Part shown: positions 16,361 to 24,223 of the stretch, one piece after another
How positions within the stretch are numbered: the first letter of the stretch is position 1
Layout: every line of letters begins with the position of its first letter
The notes under the pieces: generated by a model
What the model saw: the letters and a program-made list of their open reading frames with translations, nothing else
Told to the model about the DNA's origin: nothing
Database searches by the model: none
NCBI GenBank assembly: GCA_009692465.1
Contig: SHZD01000034.1
Span: forward strand, 1-38,055
Length of the DNA: 38,055 nucleotides
Reading direction: 5' to 3'
Source: Myxococcales bacterium
Lineage (GTDB): Bacteria; Myxococcota_A; UBA9042
Translations under genes and position numbers: made by a program

Positions 16361-18841
16361 CTACCACACAATCCGCCGAAACGTGCCATCCCACGCCCCA
16401 GCGGCAACTACGGCGCCATCCTCGGCAAACCGCACCAGCTTGACCCCAGTGCGAAAGTCGCGGCGTTCGGCTTTGACCTCGCCGGTCAGGATATGGACGA
16501 CCTTGGCACAGCGATCATCGCCAGCGCTGGCCAAGTAATTGCCAGCCTTGTCGACCGCCACGCTAGCCACAATGTCATCGTGCAGGTGCATGTCGAGGGC
16601 CGTTTCGCCGGTGCGGCCATACCAAGCATGGACCTTGCCATCCCAGCCGCCCGATACCACGATTTGGCCCGAGGCGTTGACGGTGACCGACGCCACCGCA
16701 CCTTCGTGGGCGCGCTGCGTCAAGCGGGCGCCGCCGCCTACCGGATCCCAAGTCCGCACCATGCCATCTTCGCTGGCCGTAACCACGAGCCGCCGCGACC
16801 CGCCACAGGCGACTGCGGTGATGGCTTCACGGTGACCGCGCAGGACGCGGCGCTCTGCCAAGGTCGGCAACTCATACAGGCCGACGCTGCCATCCCCGCA
16901 GCCCACCACCAACAACTTGCCGTCCGAAGCGATCGCGGCACAGGTCGGCGCCGAATCCAGTTGCAGTTCGGCCACCAAACGGCCGACGGTGACATCCCAC
17001 AGCCGAACACTGCCGTCGACGCACACCGACGCCAGCAGACGCCCGTCGGCCGAACCGACCACCGCCTCAACCAACGCCGAATGGCCGCCGACTTCGACCA
17101 GGTCAACCAGATCCAAAACGCTGACCGGCTGCCTGCCCAGTTGACCCAAATCGACCACATGCAGTTGGTGTTGCGGGTCGGCATAGGCAGCGTGCTGCAG
17201 ATCGTCGGCCAACCACAGCGTCTCGACCTGACGACGGGTCGGCTGCTGGTGCATCGGCAGCGCCCGGGTTATTTGCGCCATCAGATCCAGAGGCGAGTGA
17301 CCACCCAAACCGCTAGAAATCTGCAACCCGCTGGAACCCAAACCTAAAACCGCAGCGCGCGGATCGGCAAAAAACCGTTCTACCGAACTCTGGGGCAAAA
17401 CGGTCGGTCGCGCCCGACCTGTTCCACCAAAATCAGGCGGTTGCGCCGCAAACGCCACTGGGCCCATCCGACTGCCCATGCGCGGTGCCTGTGGCATCAG
17501 ACCGCTGCTCACTTCTGAACGGTCCTCCTCAGCCGCCCCGATGGCGCCGCCGACCTCGAAAATGCCCCCACTTTCAGTCAAGTACCGATCGCGATGGGCG
17601 CGAATCTGCTCGGTTGAATGGGCAACCGTGTGCGCATCCGAGGCACTGTCATCGATCGAGAGTTGCGCCGACTGTGGCCGATGCGGGGTCGGCACCGGAG
17701 TCATCGCCGGAGCAGGCTGCGGCTTGTGCAAAATCGGCTGGCGGATCGGAGTCGGCGCAGGAGTCGGCGCAGGAGTCGGCGCAGGAGTCGGCGCAGGAGT
17801 CGGCGCAGGAGTCGGCGCAGGAGTCGGCGCCGATGCGGCTGACGGTCGCGCTTGGGCGTGAGTCGGAATCCGGTACATGCCCGTCTGCGGGGCGCTGCCG
17901 ATCGCGGTCTCCAGCGCTTGGCGCATTTCGGTCGCCGTCTGCCAGCGGTCAGCCGGTTGTTTGACCAGCGAGCGGTCGATCACCGCACACAGTTGGGGCA
18001 ACACCTTGCCGCGGCTGCGCTCCAACAAGGGTTCGGGCGGCTCGGTGACGTGGCGCATGACTACGGTCAGCGGGTTTTCGTGCTCAAAGGGCAGGCTGCC
18101 ACACAAGCACTCGTACAGAACACAACCCAATGAATACAGGTCTGACCGTCCATTGACGTCGTGACCCATGGCCTGTTCTGGGCTCATGTGGGTCGGAGTG
18201 CCCAAGGCCTTGCCGGCTTGGGTCATCGAGGTGTCGTGGGTCTTAACGATGCCGAAATCGAGGACCTTGACGATCGCTTCGCCGCCAGCCATTTCGTGCA
18301 GGAAAATGTTGGCGGGCTTCATGTCGCGATGCACTAGGCCCAAGGCGTGCGCTTCACCTAGGCTGCGCAGCACCGCGACGCCGATGTCGACAGTCTGATT
18401 TTCGTCCAAGGTCTCATGACGTTCGCGCAGACGCTGCAGCAAAGCCAGCAGAGTTTCGCCGCTCAGCCGTTCCATCGCCAGATACAATTCGCCGGTGTCC
18501 GTTTGGCCGAAATCGAACACCCGCACGGTGTTGGGGTGGGTCAGCCGCGAAGTCGTGGCCGCCTCTTGGAAAAACCGCCGCGCCATTTCTGCGCTTTCGA
18601 CGCCATGGCTCGGCAGCAGGACCTTGACGGCCACCGGATGCCCAGTAGTCACGTGGACGCTGTCAAAAACCGTGCCGAAACCGCCGTGACCCAGCTGGCC
18701 CAGCACCCGGTAGCGCCCGCCAATCACATCGCCGTGGCTCAACTCCTGACGGTTGTTGCTCATCTGCCGCACGGTCGGCGTGCCATCTTTGGGGCAATTG
18801 AGCGACGCTGTGTTTTCGCCGCAGCGGGGGCAGTAACGCAT
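16361..18841 (-). CDS. Hanks-type Ser/Thr protein kinase with C-terminal WD40 propeller
   Basis: The 826-residue protein begins with a zinc-ribbon-like CPRC...NCPKDG (C4, C7, C16) and then a full kinase domain. That domain has the glycine loop GQLGHGGFGTV, VAVK (K73), HRDMKPANIF (D173), DFG (D195) and GTPTHMSPEQA. A linker with the tandem PTPA repeat and a Gln/Ser-rich stretch follows. The last 300 or so residues are WD40-type repeats (SVRLWDVTVGRLVAELQ, GMVRTWDPVGGG, GKVHAWYGRTGE). I see no membrane helix, so it is probably cytoplasmic. It likely phosphorylates Ser/Thr of partners recruited by the propeller; targets unknown. Kinase-WD40 fusions are typical of myxobacteria, planctomycetes and related groups. 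The start ATG faces the flavoprotein gene. Confidence 0.92.
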   Translation of the reverse strand: MRYCPRCGENTASLNCPKDGTPTVRQMSNNRQELSHGDVIGGRYRVLGQLGHGGFGTVFDSVHVTTGHPVAVKVLLPSHGVESAEMARRFFQEAATTSRLTHPNTVRVFDFGQTDTGELYLAMERLSGETLLALLQRLRERHETLDENQTVDIGVAVLRSLGEAHALGLVHRDMKPANIFLHEMAGGEAIVKVLDFGIVKTHDTSMTQAGKALGTPTHMSPEQAMGHDVNGRSDLYSLGCVLYECLCGSLPFEHENPLTVVMRHVTEPPEPLLERSRGKVLPQLCAVIDRSLVKQPADRWQTATEMRQALETAIGSAPQTGMYRIPTHAQARPSAASAPTPAPTPAPTPAPTPAPTPAPTPAPTPIRQPILHKPQPAPAMTPVPTPHRPQSAQLSIDDSASDAHTVAHSTEQIRAHRDRYLTESGGIFEVGGAIGAAEEDRSEVSSGLMPQAPRMGSRMGPVAFAAQPPDFGGTGRARPTVLPQSSVERFFADPRAAVLGLGSSGLQISSGLGGHSPLDLMAQITRALPMHQQPTRRQVETLWLADDLQHAAYADPQHQLHVVDLGQLGRQPVSVLDLVDLVEVGGHSALVEAVVGSADGRLLASVCVDGSVRLWDVTVGRLVAELQLDSAPTCAAIASDGKLLVVGCGDGSVGLYELPTLAERRVLRGHREAITAVACGGSRRLVVTASEDGMVRTWDPVGGGARLTQRAHEGAVASVTVNASGQIVVSGGWDGKVHAWYGRTGETALDMHLHDDIVASVAVDKAGNYLASAGDDRCAKVVHILTGEVKAERRDFRTGVKLVRFAEDGAVVAAGAWDGTFRRIVW
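17748..17831 (-). repeat. 12-bp tandem repeat inside the kinase gene
   Basis: Seven units of GGAGTCGGCGCA (plus strand), six of them identical, encode alternating Pro-Thr-Pro-Ala residues on the minus strand. They lie in the linker between the kinase domain and the WD40 repeats. The unit length keeps the frame, so copy-number change would lengthen or shorten a flexible linker. Confidence 0.95.
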
Positions 18842-19044
18842 CCAGACAACACTATGGCAGCCGACTGCGACCGCGCGGCGACATCATAGCGCTTGCGGCA
18901 AATTTGGGCACCTGTCGCCCCCAACCGCGATTCCCCGGTTTCGGCGCCAAGCTGCGGTGCATCAATCGACAACCCGCGACGGCCTGCCTACCATGCCACC
19001 GCCGCGCACCTCAGGCGCAACCGGCAAAGCAGCAGGAGCGCTCG

Positions 19045-21504
19045 ATGGCTGAACCGCAATTTCCCACCCACGCCCGCGTGGTGATCGTCGGCGGCGGCAT
19101 CATTGGCTGTTCAGTCGCTTACCACCTAGCCCACATGGGGTGCCGCGACGTGGTGCTGTTGGAGCGCGATCAACTGACCTCAGGCACGACCTGGCACGCC
19201 GCTGGATTGATGGTGACGTTTGGTTCGACCTCGGAAACGTCAACAGAAATGCGCAAATACACGCGCGATCTCTACGAGCGCCTCGAAGCGGAAACGGGTC
19301 AGGCCACCGGGCTGAAAAAAGTGGGCTTCATCGAGGTTGCCGCCGATCTGGACCGCCTGCACGAGTACCGGCGAGTGTCGGCATTTAACCGCTACTGCGG
19401 GGTCAATGTCGAGGAAATTTCGCCCAAGCAAGTGGCTGAATTGTTTCCTTTGGCCCGCACCGACGACATTTTGGCGGGTTTTTACGTCGCCGACGACGGG
19501 CGGGTCAATCCCGTCGATGTGACCATGGCGTTGGCCAAAGGCGCCCGCCAGCAAGGGGCGTTGATACTGGAAAACGTGACGGCGACGGGGATCTTGCAAA
19601 GCAACGGCCGGGTCACCGGGGTGCGCACCCAGCGCGGCGATATCAACGCCGAAGTGGTGGTCAATTGCGCGGGGATGTGGGCCCGCCAGTTCGGCGAGTT
19701 GGCAGGGGTTTCGATTCCGTTGCAGGCATCGGAGCATTACTACTTGATCACCGACAAGATGGCCGGCATGAATGGCTCGTTGCCGGTTTTGGAGGACCCT
19801 TCGAGTTACGGTTACTTTCGCGAAGAGGGCGGCGGGTTGATGATCGGCCTGTTTGAGCCGGTGGCGGCACCGTGGAAAGTCGCTGGTATTCCAGCCGATT
19901 TTTCGTTTGGCGAGATTGCTCCCGACTGGGATCGGATGGCGCCATGGCTGGAAAAAGCTATGAGCCGGGTGCCGTTGTCGCTCAACACCGGGATTCGCAA
20001 GTTTTTTTGTGGCCCGGAGAGTTTCACCCCTGACCTGCGCCCAGTGGTCGGCGAAGCCCCCGAGCTGCGCAATTACTTTGTCGCCGCCGGCCTAAACTCG
20101 ATCGGCATCTTGACCGCCGGCGGGCTGGGCAGGGTGATGGCGCACTGGATCTTGCACGGCAAGGCCGACGTCGATGTCACCGGGATGCACATCGACCGCT
20201 TGCAGCGCTACCAAACCAACCCGCGCTATCGGCGCGAGCGCATCGCCGAAACATTGGGCATGGTCTACCGCTGCCACTACCCGTACCTGTCGTTGCAAAC
20301 AGCGCGCGGGGCCAAGCGGTCGCCTTTGCACCAGCGCTTGCAGGCCAATGGCGCGTATTTCAAAGACGTCAGCGGCTGGGAAGGCGCCGACTGGTACGCG
20401 CCGACCGGCACCGATCCGCAGCCGGGTCCGCTGTCGTTTGGGCGCCACGACTGGTTCCCGTACTGGCAGGCCGAACACGAGGCCGCGCGCAATGCGGTGA
20501 TTTTAATGGATATGTCGTTCATGTCCAAATTCAAAGTCCAAGGTCGCGATGCCGGCCGGATTCTGGATTTGGTGTCGGCCAACAGCGTCAATGGCCCGTG
20601 CGGACAATTGACCTATACACAATGGCTCAACGATGACGGCAAGTTAGAGGCCGATTTGACGGTGACTAAACTCAGTGACGCCGAGTTCTTGGTGGTGGCG
20701 ACCGACACCGCCCACCGGCACGTGCAGACATGGCTGCAGCGTCATATCGGCAACGACGATTGCGCCACGGTGACCGACGTGACCAGCGCCTATGCGCAAA
20801 TTAACGTACAAGGCCCCAATTCGAGAGCACTTTTGCAGACCCTGACCAGCGTCGATCTGTCCAATGCTGCCCTGCCCTTTCGGGCGGCGCGCGACATCGA
20901 TATCGGCTTGGCGCGGGTGCTGTGTGTGCGCATTACCTATCTGGGCGAGCTGGGCTACGAGCTGTATGTGCCGACTGAGCAGGCGGTGCATGTGTACGAC
21001 GAGATTTGGGGCGCCGGGTCTGGGTTTGGGCTGCGCCACGCCGGGCTCAAGGCGCTGGCCAGCTTGCGGATGGAAAAGGGCTACCGCGACTACGGTCACG
21101 ACATCGACAACACCGACACGGTGTTCGAAGCCGGGCTCGGTTTTGCGGTGGATTTTAATAAAACAAATAATTTTATTGGTCTAGCTGCGGTGGAGCGCCT
21201 CAAAGCCGCTGGGCTGCCGTGGCGGCGCTTGGTGCAAGTGCAGTTGCGGCAGGCCGAACCGCTGCTGTTCCACGCCGAAGTGGTGTGGCGCAATGGGCAA
21301 CGGGTTGGCTATGTCCGCGCCGGGTCGTATGGCTGGACGCTGGGCAGTGCGGTCGGTCTGGCGATGGTGGACGCCGGCGAGCCCTTGAATCAAGCATGGC
21401 TGGACGCGGGCGACTGGCAGGTGGAAATCGGCGGCGAGCGCCACCCGGCCTTGGTTTCGTTGCGACCGTTGTACGATCCGGCCAACGCCAAAATTCGGGC
21501 CTGA
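19045..21504 (+). CDS. FAD-dependent dehydrogenase fused to a GcvT-like domain (DMGDH/sarcosine dehydrogenase type)
   Basis: The 819-residue protein has an N-terminal FAD-binding DAO domain: VVIVGGGIIGCSVAYHL at residues 12-28, LERDQLTSGTTWHAAG with H51 at the position used for covalent FAD in this family. Its C-terminal half belongs to the glycine-cleavage T / aminomethyltransferase family (MDMSFMSKFKVQG, YLGELGYELYVP, GLKALASLRMEKGYRDYG). Such enzymes oxidatively demethylate dimethylglycine or sarcosine and pass the one-carbon unit to tetrahydrofolate. The substrate here is not decided by sequence. The ATG at 19045 has AGGAG seven bases upstream. No betaine-pathway partner is adjacent. A perfect palindrome TTGTAATTACAA follows the stop at 21518-21529. 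Confidence 0.9.
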   Translation: MAEPQFPTHARVVIVGGGIIGCSVAYHLAHMGCRDVVLLERDQLTSGTTWHAAGLMVTFGSTSETSTEMRKYTRDLYERLEAETGQATGLKKVGFIEVAADLDRLHEYRRVSAFNRYCGVNVEEISPKQVAELFPLARTDDILAGFYVADDGRVNPVDVTMALAKGARQQGALILENVTATGILQSNGRVTGVRTQRGDINAEVVVNCAGMWARQFGELAGVSIPLQASEHYYLITDKMAGMNGSLPVLEDPSSYGYFREEGGGLMIGLFEPVAAPWKVAGIPADFSFGEIAPDWDRMAPWLEKAMSRVPLSLNTGIRKFFCGPESFTPDLRPVVGEAPELRNYFVAAGLNSIGILTAGGLGRVMAHWILHGKADVDVTGMHIDRLQRYQTNPRYRRERIAETLGMVYRCHYPYLSLQTARGAKRSPLHQRLQANGAYFKDVSGWEGADWYAPTGTDPQPGPLSFGRHDWFPYWQAEHEAARNAVILMDMSFMSKFKVQGRDAGRILDLVSANSVNGPCGQLTYTQWLNDDGKLEADLTVTKLSDAEFLVVATDTAHRHVQTWLQRHIGNDDCATVTDVTSAYAQINVQGPNSRALLQTLTSVDLSNAALPFRAARDIDIGLARVLCVRITYLGELGYELYVPTEQAVHVYDEIWGAGSGFGLRHAGLKALASLRMEKGYRDYGHDIDNTDTVFEAGLGFAVDFNKTNNFIGLAAVERLKAAGLPWRRLVQVQLRQAEPLLFHAEVVWRNGQRVGYVRAGSYGWTLGSAVGLAMVDAGEPLNQAWLDAGDWQVEIGGERHPALVSLRPLYDPANAKIRA

Positions 21505-21613
21505 TCGTCAGACTCCTTTGTAATTACAACGGGCTAGACTACGACGCTCGTTCATTGCCCTTTGCCACAGCCTGTACTACCTTTGCTGACGCCAAGCAGT
21601 TGCAGGTGCACTC

Positions 21614-21808
21614 ATGTCCAACGGATTATTGCCCAAACAGCATTCGCAGGCCCGGCGTATGGGCTGGCTAGCCGTCGGCGGTTGGGGGCTGTCAACGCTT
21701 CTGTTCGTCAAGTCCATGGGTTTCTTGACCATTATCGCCATTGGCGCCGCAGTCTACTTGACGGTGCGCTGGTTTCGCTTTCGCGCCTCTTGGGGCATGC
21801 GCTTCTGA
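21614..21808 (+). CDS. Small membrane protein, unknown function
   Basis: A 64-residue protein with a basic N-terminus (LPKQHSQARR) and two hydrophobic segments (about residues 16-31 and 34-50), ending in a basic RFRASWGMRF tail. I do not recognise a family. It lies 109 bp after the flavoprotein and 62 bp before the FadL-like gene on the same strand. The ribosome site is weak (GCAGG about 8 bases upstream). The hydrophobic pattern and position between real genes make coding more likely than not. Confidence 0.5.
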   Translation: MSNGLLPKQHSQARRMGWLAVGGWGLSTLLFVKSMGFLTIIAIGAAVYLTVRWFRFRASWGMRF

Positions 21809-21870
21809 CAACGTAACCACCAATTCTCATCGCCGAACTTGCCAACGGTTCTATAGCCGCAGGGGTCATC

Positions 21871-23289
21871 ATGCAGGTTCAACCGATTTGGGGCCCGCGT
21901 AGCAATCTGTTAGCGAATCTGGGCGCCGTGGTCGTGGTGGTTATCGGCAGCCAGTGGGTCAGTCGACCGCTGTGGGCCGCTGGTGCCGAGTACCCGGACA
22001 ACGGCACCTTGTCGATTGGTCGCGGCGGCGCTTGGGCGGCCAATCCGGCCGACGGGCTGGCTCTAACCTACAACCCGGCGGGTCTGGCCCAGCAGCATGG
22101 CCTCAAGTTGACGCTCGATGCGCGGCTGAGTCAGCAAAACGTCAAATTCACCTCGACGTCGATCAAGGGCGACCCCGTGGAAAACAGCGCGCCGCTGTTT
22201 TTGGGCCCAACCGTCGCTCTGAGCTACGGCGTTGGAGCCTTGGGTCCGCTGAGCGAGGCTACGATTGCGGCCGGAGTCAATGGCCCCAGCGCGATCGGGA
22301 TTGTCAAGTACCCCAACAAGGGCGTGCAACGCTATAGCCTCAATAGCACAGACTATTTTATCGGCTTCTTCTCGCTGGCTGCGGCCGCTGGCTATGCCGA
22401 CTGGCTGCGTTTTGGCATCACCGGGCAGTTGGCCCACGGCCAGGCCACTTTTGATCAGGCGGTGTACAGCAGCGCAACCAGCTCGGGTAGCGACCCCAAT
22501 GACGACACCATTGCCACATTTTCGGGCAAGAATGGCGCACAACCCAACGCGATCATTGGGGTAACCGTGTTTCCCAGCCCGCAGATCGCCATCGGGCTGT
22601 CGTGGCGGCCGTCGCTCAAGTTTGCCGCTGACGGCACCTTGAAGACCGTGGCGCCCAAATGGGCCCAAGACTCGTCCAAACAAGTCGGCGATCAGGCGCA
22701 GTTGCAGTTGACCTTTGCCGATGTGGTGCGCTTGGGCCTGCAATACAAGCCAAACACCAACTGGGACGTGGAGTTCGACGCCGTTTACGAGCGCTGGAGC
22801 GTCCTGAAGGAAGTGCGCGTCCATATCATCAACATGACGGTGGTGGCGGCGCATGATCCCGACAAGCCGATTAAAGTGCCCGATATTGTGTTTCCCCATG
22901 ATTACGTGGACACCATTAGCCTGCGCATGGGCGGCGACTATACGCTGATACCCGAGCGGCTCACGGTGCGCGGCGGCTACCTGTACGAGTCGAGCGCGGC
23001 GCCAACCAAGTACGTCAGCCTCGATTTTCCCAACTGGCAGCGCGACGTGGTCAGCGTCGGCGCTTCAATCAAGCTGTACGGCGCTTGGCTGGACTTGGCC
23101 TACGCCCACCATTTTGTGCAAACTCAAGTCGTTACCGATAGCGCGGTGGTGCAGCAGCAGACGCCTGCGGTACTGCCATTGCCGCAGCCCAAGCCGATCG
23201 TGATTGGCAACGGCACCTACGAAGCGAGCATGAACATCGGATCGGTGGCGCTGCGGGTGCCGTTTGGGTCGCTGTCGTCGGTGTTTTAG
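21871..23289 (+). CDS. Outer membrane transport protein, OMPP1/FadL family
   Basis: The 472-residue protein has a signal peptide (hydrophobic LANLGAVVVVVIGSQW, cut probably near LWAAGA). The family's N-terminal block follows: SIGRGGAWAANPADGLALTYNPAGLA, matching the FadL hatch-region pattern. The rest is alternating beta-strand sequence ending in LRVPFGSLSSVF with a terminal Phe, as for outer-membrane barrels. FadL-type porins carry long-chain fatty acids or other hydrophobic compounds; the cargo is unknown. The stop TAG is the first part of a type D element, and a two-component pair follows downstream. Confidence 0.85.
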   Translation: MQVQPIWGPRSNLLANLGAVVVVVIGSQWVSRPLWAAGAEYPDNGTLSIGRGGAWAANPADGLALTYNPAGLAQQHGLKLTLDARLSQQNVKFTSTSIKGDPVENSAPLFLGPTVALSYGVGALGPLSEATIAAGVNGPSAIGIVKYPNKGVQRYSLNSTDYFIGFFSLAAAAGYADWLRFGITGQLAHGQATFDQAVYSSATSSGSDPNDDTIATFSGKNGAQPNAIIGVTVFPSPQIAIGLSWRPSLKFAADGTLKTVAPKWAQDSSKQVGDQAQLQLTFADVVRLGLQYKPNTNWDVEFDAVYERWSVLKEVRVHIINMTVVAAHDPDKPIKVPDIVFPHDYVDTISLRMGGDYTLIPERLTVRGGYLYESSAAPTKYVSLDFPNWQRDVVSVGASIKLYGAWLDLAYAHHFVQTQVVTDSAVVQQQTPAVLPLPQPKPIVIGNGTYEASMNIGSVALRVPFGSLSSVF

Positions 23290-23424
23290 GGTTTGTGGGT
23301 GGGTGGGTCGTTCGTTTGCGGGCCCGTTTGGTTGCTGGGTGGGTCGCAAGCTCGCGTCTTTGCAAGACGACTCTCTGCTCCGGCGCATTGCCGAACGATC
23401 GGGTTATTTTGGCACCAATCCTGA
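23286..23424 (+). repeat. Dispersed element, type D
   Basis: It has loose terminal inverted repeats (TTAGGGTTTGTG at the left, TTGGTGCCAAAATAACC-like on the right when inverted). The family core is TGGTTGCTGGGTGGGTCGCA then AGCTCGCG. A perfect hairpin CGTCTT/AAGACG with loop TGC follows, then GACTCTCTGCTCCGG and a GATCGGGTTATT tail. The stop codon of the FadL-like gene (23287-23289) is in the left end. Confidence 0.65.
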
Positions 23425-23530
23425 GCCCACGCGCGCACAGCGGCCTTTGCGTTTCTTTGCAATCCAGCGTAGGCCAATGCAACAAGCGACGCCCAACCTG
23501 AGGTCGCCGCGAGCGCGGCGAGGCCAACCC

Positions 23531-24217
23531 ATGCAAGTGCTACTGATTGACGACGACGCCCGCCTTTTCGAGTTGCTGCGCACGTTTTTGGCCGACCACG
23601 GGGTGACCCTGCATCACGCGCCGGATGGGCCGCGCGGGATTGCGATCGCCTCCTCGCGCTCCTTTGACGCCATTGTGCTCGACGTCATGATGCCGCACAT
23701 GGATGGCTTGGAGGTGTGCCGCCGCCTGCGCGCCCACAGCAACGTGCCGATCGTGATGCTGACGGCCCGCGGCGACGAATCGGATCGGGTGGTTGGCCTC
23801 GAACTGGGCGCCGACGACTACGTGCCCAAGCCGTTTTCGGCGCGTGAGTTGCTGGCGCGCATTCGCGCAGTGTTGCGGCGGTCGCGGCCCGATGTCCAGG
23901 CTGAGTCGTTGCAGATTGGCAAGTTGCATATCGATGTCGCCGGGCGGGTCGTCACCATGGCCGGTGCGGACCTGGAACTAACGGGGCTGGAATTCGACCT
24001 GCTGGTGGCCTTAGTCCGGCGCGCCGGGCGAGTGGTGCCGCGCGATGCCATGCTGGGCGAAGCGGGCCGCGCCGACGTGCAGGTGAGCGAGCGCACCGTC
24101 GACGTTCACATTTCGCACTTGCGGGCCAAGCTGGGCGACGACTCGAAAAACCCGCGCATGATCAAGACGGTGCGCGGCGTCGGTTATGTGTTGGCCAAGA
24201 ATCTGGGCCAAGCGTAG
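23531..24217 (+). CDS. OmpR/PhoB-family response regulator
   Basis: The 228-residue protein has an N-terminal receiver with the acidic pocket IDDD (D7-D9), the phospho-acceptor in IVLDVMMP (D51), MLTAR and the conserved Lys in DDYVPKPFSARELLARI (K99). A winged-helix DNA-binding domain follows, with LTGLEFDLLVALVRRAGRVV and RTVDVHISHLRAKLGDD. It would activate or repress promoters when phosphorylated by the kinase encoded 6 bp downstream. The ATG at 23531 gives the normal N-terminus; an in-frame ATG at 23477 adds 18 basic residues and is less likely. Sequence style resembles CpxR. Confidence 0.95.
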   Translation: MQVLLIDDDARLFELLRTFLADHGVTLHHAPDGPRGIAIASSRSFDAIVLDVMMPHMDGLEVCRRLRAHSNVPIVMLTARGDESDRVVGLELGADDYVPKPFSARELLARIRAVLRRSRPDVQAESLQIGKLHIDVAGRVVTMAGADLELTGLEFDLLVALVRRAGRVVPRDAMLGEAGRADVQVSERTVDVHISHLRAKLGDDSKNPRMIKTVRGVGYVLAKNLGQA

Positions 24218-24223
24218 CCGCCG

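Noticed and set aside
16340-17347. Open frame of 335 codons antisense to the kinase-WD40 gene
   Set aside because: It overlaps the conserved WD40 coding sequence entirely, has no ribosome site or known motif, and is a shadow of the real gene.
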